Shown: positions 32,862 to 40,108 of the stretch, piece after piece
How positions within the stretch are numbered: the first letter of the stretch is position 1
Layout: each line of letters starts with the position of its first letter
Origin: a virus
Virus record (IMG/VR): IMGVR_UViG_3300028802_000024
Span: 1 to 48,120 of that record
Strand: one strand, 5' to 3'
DNA length: 48,120 bases
The notes under the pieces: generated by a model
Databases searched by the model: none
What the model was told of the DNA's origin: nothing
The model's input: the letters and a program-made list of their open reading frames with translations, nothing else
Program-made: the position numbers and the translations under genes

Positions 32862-33379
32862 GTGACAGGGTGGAGCGGTTCGAGCCGACGACAGAAGAAA
32901 TCCCTACCGCGAGGGGTCGCCGGATCAAGGGCACGATGAAGCTAGACCCATTCGGTCCCTGGGTCCGCTACTCCGACTACGAGAAGCTGGAGAGAGGGCT
33001 GGAGCGAGAGATTGAGCTTTCAGAAAAGCGTGGCAGGGTTGTAAGGGAATCCAAGGCCCAACGCGACCAAGTCCTACAGGCCCTAGCCACCGCCCGCACA
33101 GAACGCGACCAGGCGCTTGCAGCCACCGATGTCGAGCATAAGAGTCGCCTCCATGCTGAGCAGGCCCTAGCCGAGTACCGGGAGGGGCTGGAGGGCGCGC
33201 TGCTTAGCGACGAAACGCTGGCCGTCTTCGCCAAAGCTGCGTATGACGAGTTCGAAGTTTGCCCGCACCGGGAAGAGATGCTGCTCAAAGGCCTGAAAGC
33301 TGCTCTCGACTCCATCACCCGGAGGCGAGCAGCCCTCCAGGCCATCCCTATACCGGGGGAGGGCGACAGCGATGTCTGA
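32858..33379 (+). CDS. Coiled-coil protein
   Basis: The 173-residue protein has a long central coiled coil (about 45-125: DYEKLERGLEREIELSEKRG ... TARTERDQALAAT) flanked by a short N-terminal beta segment and a C-terminal helical domain. Not recognised. Confidence 0.6.
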   Translation: MSDRVERFEPTTEEIPTARGRRIKGTMKLDPFGPWVRYSDYEKLERGLEREIELSEKRGRVVRESKAQRDQVLQALATARTERDQALAATDVEHKSRLHAEQALAEYREGLEGALLSDETLAVFAKAAYDEFEVCPHREEMLLKGLKAALDSITRRRAALQAIPIPGEGDSDV

Positions 33380-33569
33380 ACTAGAGAGATGGGAGGAGGT
33401 TCTGCTCGACCTACGCACCGACGCCAAGAACGCGAGGGCATCGGCGGACGCAATCGAGCTGAACGACGGCAAGGACAAGGGCTACGGGGTCAAGATCGGC
33501 GAAGCCCGTGCCTTCGACATCGCCGCAGACCGAATCGCTGGCGAGATAGAGGAATTGCGTTATGCCTGA
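33372..33569 (+). CDS. Small helical protein
   Basis: A 65-residue protein of two helices (LERWEEVLLDLRTDAKNAR and ARAFDIAADRIAGEIEEL), overlapping both neighbours by eight bases. Not recognised. Confidence 0.55.
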   Translation: MSELERWEEVLLDLRTDAKNARASADAIELNDGKDKGYGVKIGEARAFDIAADRIAGEIEELRYA

Positions 33570-33768
33570 GGAGGGAGAGCGACAGACTCTGTACCGCGTG
33601 GTGGCGCATGGCAAGCGCCTGCCGCTCGCAGTGATTGAAGGCCCGCAGCTCAGTCTTGATGTTGCACGGGCGACGATGACGCGAAGCAGCGCTCAGAACG
33701 TCCGCATCCAGTCCCGTAGCGTTACCCCTTGGGTAGACCTCGCAGGGGAGGGGGAGGATCGTGGCTAG
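33562..33768 (+). CDS. Small hypothetical protein
   Basis: A 68-residue product, likely a small alpha/beta fold (TLYRVVAHGKRLPLAVIEGP, then a helix). Overlaps both neighbours; not recognised. Confidence 0.5.
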   Translation: MPEEGERQTLYRVVAHGKRLPLAVIEGPQLSLDVARATMTRSSAQNVRIQSRSVTPWVDLAGEGEDRG

Positions 33769-34102
33769 ACAGCGCGAGTGGGACTACTGGCCCCAGCCGG
33801 ATGGCGAACCGTTCACCGACAAGCACGGGAACGAAGTCCTCGGCTGGCACGACCGCGCCGTGCAGGGGGACCCCGATGCCCTACTTGCCGAATTCCAGAC
33901 GTTCTTCGACAGGGCCGAGGGCCGGGGCTGCCCGTCGCTGATCATGCGTCCAATCCTGGCTAGGGGAGCCACCGAGATCGAGTGTCGGATCAACGGCTGG
34001 GAAGAGGGCACCTTCGTTCGTTGCACGCCTCGCGCCAAGAAGTCCTGGCCTATGTGGCAGATCGAGATTGAGGCCCCCACACCACAGGAGGACGAGGGGT
34101 AA
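33761..34102 (+). CDS. Hypothetical protein
   Basis: A 113-residue, Trp-rich product (WDYWPQPDGE, INGWEEGTFVRCTP, WPMWQIEIEAP), probably beta-rich at the C-terminus. Its TAA overlaps the next ATG. Not recognised. Confidence 0.55.
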   Translation: MARQREWDYWPQPDGEPFTDKHGNEVLGWHDRAVQGDPDALLAEFQTFFDRAEGRGCPSLIMRPILARGATEIECRINGWEEGTFVRCTPRAKKSWPMWQIEIEAPTPQEDEG

Positions 34103-34236
34103 TGGCTAGCTGGTACTGCGTCAACTGCGAGTTCGTGACGAAGACCGAACCTGCCGAGCCATGCCCTCGGTGCAACGGAGCGATCTGGGAACGGGCCAAA
34201 GGTAAACCGCAGGGAGGAATGAAGGGTAATGACTGA
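34102..34236 (+). CDS. Rubredoxin-type zinc-ribbon peptide
   Basis: A 44-residue protein with CVNC and CPRC, a textbook four-cysteine ribbon (rubredoxin-like spacing). TAATG overlap at the start and an eight-base overlap with the nuclease gene. It could be a small partner of the nuclease, by position only. Confidence 0.65.
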   Translation: MASWYCVNCEFVTKTEPAEPCPRCNGAIWERAKGKPQGGMKGND

Positions 34237-35539
34237 GTTCCCACTTCCTGCGATTGACCCCCTCGATCTCCGGACCTTCCCGCCGGTACCGCCGCTGAGC
34301 TCGATCCCCGGGAACTGGCGACAGACGTTCCTTGCCAAGCGCACGGAGTGCCCACGGTCGGCCTACCTCTATCTCAAGTACAACGGTGGCGCGCTCACCC
34401 ACCCGCTCGCCGGCGGCACCCTGCTTCACCGCGCGATCGAGCAGGTCGTCAAGCACATGGTGATCTCCGAAGAGCCCCGGATCGACCCGGAACAGGCCAA
34501 GGACATCCTCAACGACGTGATGGCCGAAAGCCACGACCTCACCGTCTCGGCGCAGCGAATGGACGAGCTGCGCTCAATGATGTTCCACGTCGCCGAAGGG
34601 CTTCTGATCGACCCGACAAAGGTGCTCTGCATCGAGACACCGGTGTCGATCGAGGTCGACGGTCGCACGATCACCGGTACGATCGATTTCGCCGAAGTCG
34701 AAGAGACGCGGGTGACTGTGCTCGATTGGAAGTCGGCCTTCTACTACGCGGCGATGCGACCGCCCGGCGAGGACGAGGAGGACGCCGGGGACGACTACAT
34801 GCCCACCAAGGAGGAATGGGTCGCCAGCTTTCAGCTCGTGCTCTACGCCGTGATGCTGCTCCTGGGCAAGATCGACGGCGCCGACGTCGACTTCAATCAC
34901 ATACAGGAGGTCGTCCTCAAGCAGGTCCACCCGCGGATCTTCTGGGAGAGCGAGGGCACGATGGCCTACCACGAAGCGGTGATCGGCCGCGACGCCCTGG
35001 TCGATTGGATGCTCTACCTGAAAGCGCTGGTCGAGCAGACGGAGAAATCGTTCAAGACCTGGGAGTGGCCGGCGATTCAAGGCTCTCACTGTGACTACTG
35101 TCCGTCCTCGGCCGAGTGCCCGATCCCACCGGTGGTGCGCAGTTTCCGCGGAGAGGTCCGCACTCAAGAGGACGCCCGCCGCGCCGCCGAGCTCTGGGAG
35201 GCCGCCGGCCGCCGGCGCACCGAACTGTGGGAGGCGATCAAAGGCTTCGCCAAGGCCACCGGTCAGCCGGTGCGCTACGGCAAAGACCTCGAGCTCCGCT
35301 GGAAAACAGTCCACAGTGAAAAGATCAAGGACAAGGTCGCCGTGCCGGGTTCTAAAAAGAAGATCAAGGGCCGGCTCGCCCTTCGCGAGAACCTGCAGCG
35401 CGCCGTCGAGTGGGGACACCAACTCATCTGGAGCGACTATTTCACCCCTTCCGTAAGCACCCGTCTGACCCGGCGGAAACTCACACCACAAGAGCTGCTC
35501 GCCGAGGAAGAGGCGGCGCAGGAGGAGGCACACAAGTGA
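34229..35539 (+). CDS. Cas4/RecB-like PD-(D/E)XK nuclease with Fe-S cluster
   Basis: This 436-residue exonuclease-type protein has the RecB-family pattern: Cys41 (RTECPRSAYLYL), His68 (GGTLLHRAIEQ), Asp153 (GTIDFAE), Asp166-x-Lys168 (VLDWKS), and a C-terminal cluster HCDYCPSSAECPIP. One N-terminal plus three C-terminal cysteines is the Cas4/AddB arrangement for a 4Fe-4S cluster. It probably resects DNA ends in phage recombination or replication. The C-terminal 130 residues form a charged helical extension. Its co-operon with a resolvase and an integrase supports a DNA-processing role. Confidence 0.82.
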   Translation: MTEFPLPAIDPLDLRTFPPVPPLSSIPGNWRQTFLAKRTECPRSAYLYLKYNGGALTHPLAGGTLLHRAIEQVVKHMVISEEPRIDPEQAKDILNDVMAESHDLTVSAQRMDELRSMMFHVAEGLLIDPTKVLCIETPVSIEVDGRTITGTIDFAEVEETRVTVLDWKSAFYYAAMRPPGEDEEDAGDDYMPTKEEWVASFQLVLYAVMLLLGKIDGADVDFNHIQEVVLKQVHPRIFWESEGTMAYHEAVIGRDALVDWMLYLKALVEQTEKSFKTWEWPAIQGSHCDYCPSSAECPIPPVVRSFRGEVRTQEDARRAAELWEAAGRRRTELWEAIKGFAKATGQPVRYGKDLELRWKTVHSEKIKDKVAVPGSKKKIKGRLALRENLQRAVEWGHQLIWSDYFTPSVSTRLTRRKLTPQELLAEEEAAQEEAHK

Positions 35540-35976
35540 ACGAGATGACGACCGCACTGCGGCCTGGGGAGGCCCCTAGGAACCCCTATCGGGGCGGCTT
35601 GATGGAGAAGGGGACTGGTCCACGGGAGCTTGCGTCTCCCTACGACGAGCGCGTGAAGGGACTCGACGGCGACTCCCTCGATGCCCTCCTGCGCGCCCGC
35701 GGCACCGAAGGCGTAAAGATCGGCTATTCCGACGGCTTCAACGAGGGGATGTCGCGCTGGGCTGAAATCTACGACCAGGGTTACGCGGCGGGCAGGATGG
35801 ACGGCAAGGTCGACGCAGCTCGCGAGGTGGCAGCGACTCTCGTGCCGCATCTCCGTGTCACCGCCGAGAGCCTCGCCAAGATCGCCGCCACCACAGGCTC
35901 GTCGAAGGTCCGCGAACTGGCCGAGGAAGCCGCCACCGGCGTCACAGCGGCGCTCGAGGCCGCGCTCACGGTATGA
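35536..35976 (+). CDS. Hypothetical helical protein
   Basis: A 146-residue product between the nuclease and the integrase, coupled to both (GTGA, ATGA). FNEGMSRWAEIYDQGYAAGRMDGKVDAAREVAATLVPHLR and the Ala-rich C-terminus are helical. Possibly a recombination accessory; not recognised. Confidence 0.6.
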   Translation: MNEMTTALRPGEAPRNPYRGGLMEKGTGPRELASPYDERVKGLDGDSLDALLRARGTEGVKIGYSDGFNEGMSRWAEIYDQGYAAGRMDGKVDAAREVAATLVPHLRVTAESLAKIAATTGSSKVRELAEEAATGVTAALEAALTV

Positions 35977-36809
35977 CCTGCGACGAGCTCGCCGCCTGTT
36001 GGCCCGACCGCTGGCCGCGACCGGATCTCTCGACCAACCAGCAGCACCGCCGGATGACACGAGGATTCGGCCGCCACTTCGCCTACCGCGACCTCTGGAG
36101 CATTACCCGCTCGGAGGCCCGTGCGTGGGCGATGGTCCACCCCTCCCAGGCCCGCTACGTGCGAACGATGTACAACGACGCGATCGACGAGGGCCTGTGC
36201 GAGGACAACCCGTTCTCGGAACTGCGGCTGCCGAAGGCGATCCCGAAAGAGATCGTGGTGCCGTCTGAGGAGGAGGTGGGGACGCTCTGGCGGGCCGCGC
36301 TCGCCGACCCGAAGAACCTGAGCCCGCTCGCCACGGCGATCCCCTTCGCGGCCTACACGGGCGTTCGGGAAGCCGAGCTGCGGGCCGTCGAGAAGGGTGA
36401 ATTTAGCGACGACTACAAGCGCTGCGGGGTCTACTGGCAGCTCACCCGGGATGACCGTAAAAAGCAGCCGAAGGGGAAGTCCGGCGCTCGCGAGATCGTG
36501 GTCCCCCGGTACGCCCTGACCGCCGCCCAGGCCGCCGTACACGAGGCCAGGGACGATCGCCTCTGGACCTTCAGCCGCGACCAGCGCGAGCGGATGTGGA
36601 AGACCGTGCGGATCGAGACCGGGATCTGGATCCGCTGGCATGACCTACGGCACTTCGCCGCGACCTGGTTCCTCGACCACGGCGCCACCCCGGAGGACGT
36701 CGCCCTGCAGCTCGGCCACGACGACAACGGGGAGATGGTGCGCAAACTCTACGGCCATCCGAACCGGGCGAAGGCGCTGGACCGCCTGGAAAGCTGCGTG
36801 GAGTCATGA
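35973..36809 (+). CDS. int: Tyrosine integrase
   Basis: The 278-residue site-specific recombinase has the full catalytic set: Arg132 (YTGVREAEL), a basic beta-hairpin (DDRKKQPKGKS), His223-x-x-Arg226 (WHDLRH), His249 (LGHD) and nucleophile Tyr260 (KLYGHPN). The first 90 residues form a short core-binding domain, and no obvious arm-binding domain is present, so it is a compact member. It should integrate and, with an excision factor, excise the genome. It is embedded within a DNA-metabolism operon (ATGA overlaps both sides) and not next to an attachment site. The candidate att-like element is 8 kb away at 44112-44157. Confidence 0.92.
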   Translation: MTCDELAACWPDRWPRPDLSTNQQHRRMTRGFGRHFAYRDLWSITRSEARAWAMVHPSQARYVRTMYNDAIDEGLCEDNPFSELRLPKAIPKEIVVPSEEEVGTLWRAALADPKNLSPLATAIPFAAYTGVREAELRAVEKGEFSDDYKRCGVYWQLTRDDRKKQPKGKSGAREIVVPRYALTAAQAAVHEARDDRLWTFSRDQRERMWKTVRIETGIWIRWHDLRHFAATWFLDHGATPEDVALQLGHDDNGEMVRKLYGHPNRAKALDRLESCVES

Positions 36810-37345
36810 ACGGTTTGATAATGGCCAACAAGGTGATGCACGGGTTCTGGGAGGCGACGGTGTTTTCCTGGACGGGAGCCCAGCCAGTCCCCGCCGAGTG
36901 CTGGTTCGCCGCCACCCTGTCCGAGGTCGACCCTCGTGACTGCGACGGCGAGATCCAGGGGTGCCACTTCATCAAGCGCCAGCGGGTGCGAGAGATCGTT
37001 GGCTACAACCTCTGGATCCCAACCGCATCTAGGGCTCGCGACGGGAAGAAAGTTTTCGTTGCAGGCTCCGACAACGCCGAGCAACTTGGCCTGCTCGAAC
37101 TTCTTACGCTTGCCGAATGGGATCCCCGCAACGCCGTCCCCGGCTGCAAACACCACCACGACCGTTTCGACTCCCACCTCATGCCGCCCCTTGTGGTACA
37201 CAGAGAGGACGTGCCGTGCCACGTAATCGAATTCGCCGAAGACTGGGGGCTGGAGACGGCCCTCGAAGATCGTTGCCCACCGAAAGGATCGCAGCCTGAC
37301 GAAGCGCCGGGTCCTGGGGCGGTCTCAGGGGCGTTCAGCTCGTGA
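36806..37345 (+). CDS. HNH-type endonuclease
   Basis: The 179-residue protein has a zinc-HNH signature: CDGEIQGCHFIKRQRV (Cys46, Cys53, His54) and, after a spacer, WDPRNAVPGCKHHHDRFDSH (Asn109, Cys114, His residues 116-118). It may be a free-standing DNA nuclease or a packaging or homing nuclease. Position beside integrase and RusA suggests DNA processing. Its stop overlaps the RusA start (GTGA). Confidence 0.75.
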   Translation: MNGLIMANKVMHGFWEATVFSWTGAQPVPAECWFAATLSEVDPRDCDGEIQGCHFIKRQRVREIVGYNLWIPTASRARDGKKVFVAGSDNAEQLGLLELLTLAEWDPRNAVPGCKHHHDRFDSHLMPPLVVHREDVPCHVIEFAEDWGLETALEDRCPPKGSQPDEAPGPGAVSGAFSS

Positions 37346-37818
37346 CCGACGACGAGCTGCTCGATGTCAGCCCCTACGAGCTGGTCATTCCCGGCGATCC
37401 GGTCCCGTGGTCGGCCGGCACCAACCCAAAGACCGGCGGCAAGATCATTTCTGGACGCGTGACCGTGCAGGTCGGGAAGATCGTCGAAGAGTGGAACCGC
37501 TGCCACGGCCACCGCGGGATCTGGCTGGAGAAGGGACGCCCGGTGCAGCTGGGGCTGGAATTCTACGTGACCCGGCCGAAAACGACGCACTACGGTTCCG
37601 GGCGCAACGCTAGAATCCTCAATGCCGCCGGCTTGGCCTCCCACTTCCCGACCGCCCGGCCCGACCTCTCCAACCTCGTCAAGCTCGCCGAGGACGCCCT
37701 GACGGGCCTCGTGTGGCAGGACGACGATCAGATCGTGCGGCTTCACCCGTCGCCGTCGAAGGACTGGATCCACTGGTGGGAGCAGGCGCGCACGGTGATC
37801 AAGGTGATGCCGTTGTGA
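37342..37818 (+). CDS. rusA: RusA-family Holliday junction resolvase
   Basis: The 158-residue protein matches RusA: GDPVPWSAG near the N-terminus and the catalytic core RPDLSNLVKLAEDALTGLVWQDDDQIV, with acidic residues at about 108, 118 and 127-129 and Lys114. RusA dimers cut four-way junctions symmetrically, which resolves branched DNA before packaging. Coupled to the HNH gene upstream and the next gene downstream. Confidence 0.88.
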   Translation: MTDDELLDVSPYELVIPGDPVPWSAGTNPKTGGKIISGRVTVQVGKIVEEWNRCHGHRGIWLEKGRPVQLGLEFYVTRPKTTHYGSGRNARILNAAGLASHFPTARPDLSNLVKLAEDALTGLVWQDDDQIVRLHPSPSKDWIHWWEQARTVIKVMPL

Positions 37819-38348
37819 TGGCTCCGGAGATCGAAAAGGGTGACCGCGCTGTCGCTCGCCGACTGTACCGGCGAGCCATGCGGGGCTGGTATACCGGCGA
37901 CGAACGGTCCCTTCGACGCTACGCCGGAAAGGCCGACGTCCGTCCCTCGCCGGAATTGTGGATCAGGCTGCTATTCAGTCGTGATCGGATGCACCACTCG
38001 GTCGGTTGGTGGCGAAATGCCGAGTACGAGTACTGCTGGCACCTGTCGATGTCGGCGTGGGATGCAACGACGGGACCCCCGGCGCACGGGAAGCCCGAGG
38101 ACATCCCGCCCGAGGTCGAGCGCTATTGGACTCACGCTTTCTTCCCCGCCGACTTCAACAAGGTCTGGCACGAGCCCGGAGGCACCGACCCGAGGCTGAC
38201 GCCGCGCGAGAAGATGCGCCACCGGCACTTCGTTCACCAGCGCATCTTCCTCGACCCCGAGACCTTCCAACCGTTCGTCCCCCAAGGCGAGGTCTACGAT
38301 CTCACTCGCTGGATTCCCGGCCTGACGCCCGACAAGGTGGATCGGTGA
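37818..38348 (+). CDS. Hypothetical protein
   Basis: A 176-residue product rich in Trp, His and Arg (VGWWRNAEYEYCWHLSMSAW). The C-terminal part carries EKMRHRHFVHQRIFLDPETFQPFVPQGEVYDLTRWIPG. No catalytic motif is certain. Starts in a TGATG overlap. Confidence 0.6.
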   Translation: MAPEIEKGDRAVARRLYRRAMRGWYTGDERSLRRYAGKADVRPSPELWIRLLFSRDRMHHSVGWWRNAEYEYCWHLSMSAWDATTGPPAHGKPEDIPPEVERYWTHAFFPADFNKVWHEPGGTDPRLTPREKMRHRHFVHQRIFLDPETFQPFVPQGEVYDLTRWIPGLTPDKVDR

Positions 38349-38503
38349 GCGCTGACCCGAAACAGTCCAAACGCGAGATCTCCGAGGCGGAGTGGGAGGC
38401 GTTGGTCGCCGAGAAGAAAGTCCCCACGGACGGCCGCCGTGTGCCCTCGAACGTGATGCGCAAGCCGATCCAACTGCCGTACATGGAGAGGGTCCAGAAG
38501 TGA
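38345..38503 (+). CDS. Small charged protein
   Basis: A 52-residue product (KREISEAEWEALVAEKKVPTDGRR) with GTGA overlaps at both ends. Not recognised. Confidence 0.5.
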   Translation: MSADPKQSKREISEAEWEALVAEKKVPTDGRRVPSNVMRKPIQLPYMERVQK

Positions 38504-38817
38504 GCATCGCCTGGGAATGGGCGGGCGATCCGACCGCGACTGAGGGTTGGACGGTGATCGGCACCGAAACGGATGGGACCGAACTAGCGCTCGTCCACTA
38601 CGACTCAATCGCCGGTGCGAGTTCTCGGCCTCTCGGGGAGGGCATTCCCGGCGAGTGGCTGATGCCCGAGGAGAAGGCCAAGGAGCTGCACGACCGGATA
38701 GGCATGATGGACGAGGTCTACTGGCCAGGGTTCAATCCGACCGTCGTCAGGGTCGAGAACGGTGAGATCGTTGAGCGCCTCGCCCCACCCGACGAGCCGG
38801 AGCCGTGGCCCGGGTGA
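38500..38817 (+). CDS. Hypothetical protein
   Basis: A 105-residue acidic protein, beta-rich at first (AWEWAGDPTATEGWTVIGTE) then helical. Overlaps the JAMM gene by 13 bases. Not recognised. Confidence 0.55.
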   Translation: MSIAWEWAGDPTATEGWTVIGTETDGTELALVHYDSIAGASSRPLGEGIPGEWLMPEEKAKELHDRIGMMDEVYWPGFNPTVVRVENGEIVERLAPPDEPEPWPG

Positions 38818-39272
38818 TCGAACTCACCGACCAACTCCGTGCCGAGCTGATACGCCGTGCAGACGCTGAGAGCCCCCAGGAGGCCTGCGGGCTGATCGGC
38901 GGAGGTGAGGCCGGAACGGTCCTCTACGCCGCTGTGAACGCCTCTGGGAGCCCCACAGACAGCTTCGTGATTGCGCCAACGGAACAACTCGTGCTCACCA
39001 AGCGGATCGAGGCTGACGGACGCGAGCTCGTGGGGATCTACCACTCGCACCCCCACTCTGGCCCCGAGCCCTCTAAGCGCGACCGTGAGATCGCCCGGTT
39101 CTGGCCCGGGGTGGTGTGGGTGATCGTCGGGCGACGGCCGTGCCCGGGAGAAGACTGCACGGGCGGTGAGATCCCCGTCGACGGCGAGACAGAGCCGGAC
39201 TGGGATATTTGCCCAACGTGCGATGGCGCCGAGACCGTGCCTGCCTTCTGGGCCGGCTTCCCCGCCGCCTAG
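38805..39272 (+). CDS. Stand-alone JAMM/MPN+ metallopeptidase
   Basis: The 155-residue protein has the complete JAMM zinc site: Glu26 (PQEACGLIGGG), His80-x-His82 (IYHSHPHSG) and, at the required spacing, Ser90 and Asp93 (SKRDRE). This family removes ubiquitin-like proteins or hydrolyses CysO-cysteine (Mec). In phages it is usually fused to NlpC/P60 in tail assembly, but here it is free and lies in the early operon. The C-terminus adds a cysteine cluster (CPGEDC ... CPTC), probably a second zinc site. It could process a host sulphur carrier or counter a ubiquitin-like defence conjugate; substrate unknown. It ends the operon before a strong hairpin. Confidence 0.85.
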   Translation: MARVIELTDQLRAELIRRADAESPQEACGLIGGGEAGTVLYAAVNASGSPTDSFVIAPTEQLVLTKRIEADGRELVGIYHSHPHSGPEPSKRDREIARFWPGVVWVIVGRRPCPGEDCTGGEIPVDGETEPDWDICPTCDGAETVPAFWAGFPAA

Positions 39273-39277
39273 AAAGC

Positions 39278-39312
39278 GTGAGGGCCGCTGGATCTGCGCC
39301 AGCGGCCCTCAC
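39278..39312 (+). terminator. Strong hairpin after the JAMM gene
   Basis: GTGAGGGCCGCTGG (39278-39291) pairs perfectly over 14 bp with 39299-39312, loop of seven bases. It begins six bases after the stop codon. There is no T-tract, but the stem is long and GC-rich enough to end or protect the transcript. Confidence 0.7.
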
Positions 39313-39358
39313 ATACATCCCCAAACCACCAGGGGAAGTCTACCTCCAGAAAGAGCGA

Positions 39359-39374
39359 ACGCCCCGAAGGGCGT
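39359..39374 (+). terminator. Hairpin with CGAA tetraloop
   Basis: ACGCCC (39359-39364), CGAA, GGGCGT (39369-39374): six perfect base pairs around a four-base loop. The second of three consecutive hairpins in this 155-base gap. Confidence 0.5.
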
Positions 39375-39381
39375 CCGAACC

Positions 39382-39400
39382 GGGTGGCAGCATGCCGCCC
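39382..39400 (+). promoter_or_regulatory. Third hairpin in the gap
   Basis: GGGTGGCA (39382-39389) pairs with TGCCGCCC (39393-39400), with one G-T pair and a three-base loop. It lies 28 bases before the next ATG and may be a regulatory leader or an operator. Confidence 0.4.
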
Positions 39401-39427
39401 TACCTTGAATCCGTCCTCAATTAGAGC

Positions 39428-39574
39428 ATGAGTCGCGGCGTCCCCACGGACGACCTGCCGCCTCTCTGCGCCGCCTGCGGTCGCCGGCACGACGCCGGCG
39501 ACTTCGACCGGTGTGAGCTGAACCAGCTCGCCGTGGGGACGACCCGTACAGCTACTCAAGAGGAGGTCCGCTGA
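39428..39574 (+). CDS. Small cysteine-containing protein
   Basis: A 48-residue protein with CAACGRRHDAGDFDRC, possibly a zinc knuckle. An AATTAG sequence three bases before the ATG may be a leaderless -10. It opens the replication operon. A very strong AGGAGGT site at its 3' end serves the next gene. Confidence 0.55.
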   Translation: MSRGVPTDDLPPLCAACGRRHDAGDFDRCELNQLAVGTTRTATQEEVR

Positions 39575-39578
39575 AAAA

Positions 39579-40106
39579 ATGAACCCAGCGACCGCAGCAC
39601 CACCCGCACCCAAGAGCGCTGAGCCGGAGGACGACGGCCTCGGCGACCCCACTCCGCCCGACCCGACCGGCAAGGGCGATCCATCCGCGCCACCCACCCC
39701 GCCGGCAGCGTTGCCCGACGACGGCAACGGCGAAGGCGAGGAGCCGACCGACCAGCTCTTCCTCACGGCGGATCGCGAGCTCGGCGTGAAGGTCGGGGGC
39801 CGCAAGCCCGACTCGTCCGTGCTAAAGCTCAAGGGGGGCAAGGTCGACCTCCCGAAAAGCCAGTTCAACCGCGGAGATCGCTTCCTGGCCGTGACGACCC
39901 TGCAAGTCACCGGCGACAACGACCAGGACACGATCGAGAAACTCTCGGGCGACGTGAAGTCGACGAGCAAGGCGCAATCGGCGACGCTCTGCGGTATCGC
40001 TCGGATCGAGCCCTATCTCCACGAGCGGCTTCTCCCGGTGATGAGCAGCGAAGAGATCGGGCGCGTCTTCGACGCTCTCGACCTGGTGTTGCCGGAGGGC
40101 GAGTAG
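39579..40106 (+). CDS. Hypothetical protein upstream of the replication initiator
   Basis: The 175-residue protein has a Pro/Asp/Gly-rich disordered first 60 residues. A compact domain follows, with TADRELGVKVGGRKPDSSVLKLKGGKVDL and a helical end (SSEEIGRVFDALDLVL). Preceded by a strong AGAGGAGGTCC ribosome site. Its position ahead of the initiator suggests a replication or ssDNA-related role, but that is inference. Confidence 0.6.
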   Translation: MNPATAAPPAPKSAEPEDDGLGDPTPPDPTGKGDPSAPPTPPAALPDDGNGEGEEPTDQLFLTADRELGVKVGGRKPDSSVLKLKGGKVDLPKSQFNRGDRFLAVTTLQVTGDNDQDTIEKLSGDVKSTSKAQSATLCGIARIEPYLHERLLPVMSSEEIGRVFDALDLVLPEGE

Positions 40107-40108
40107 CC

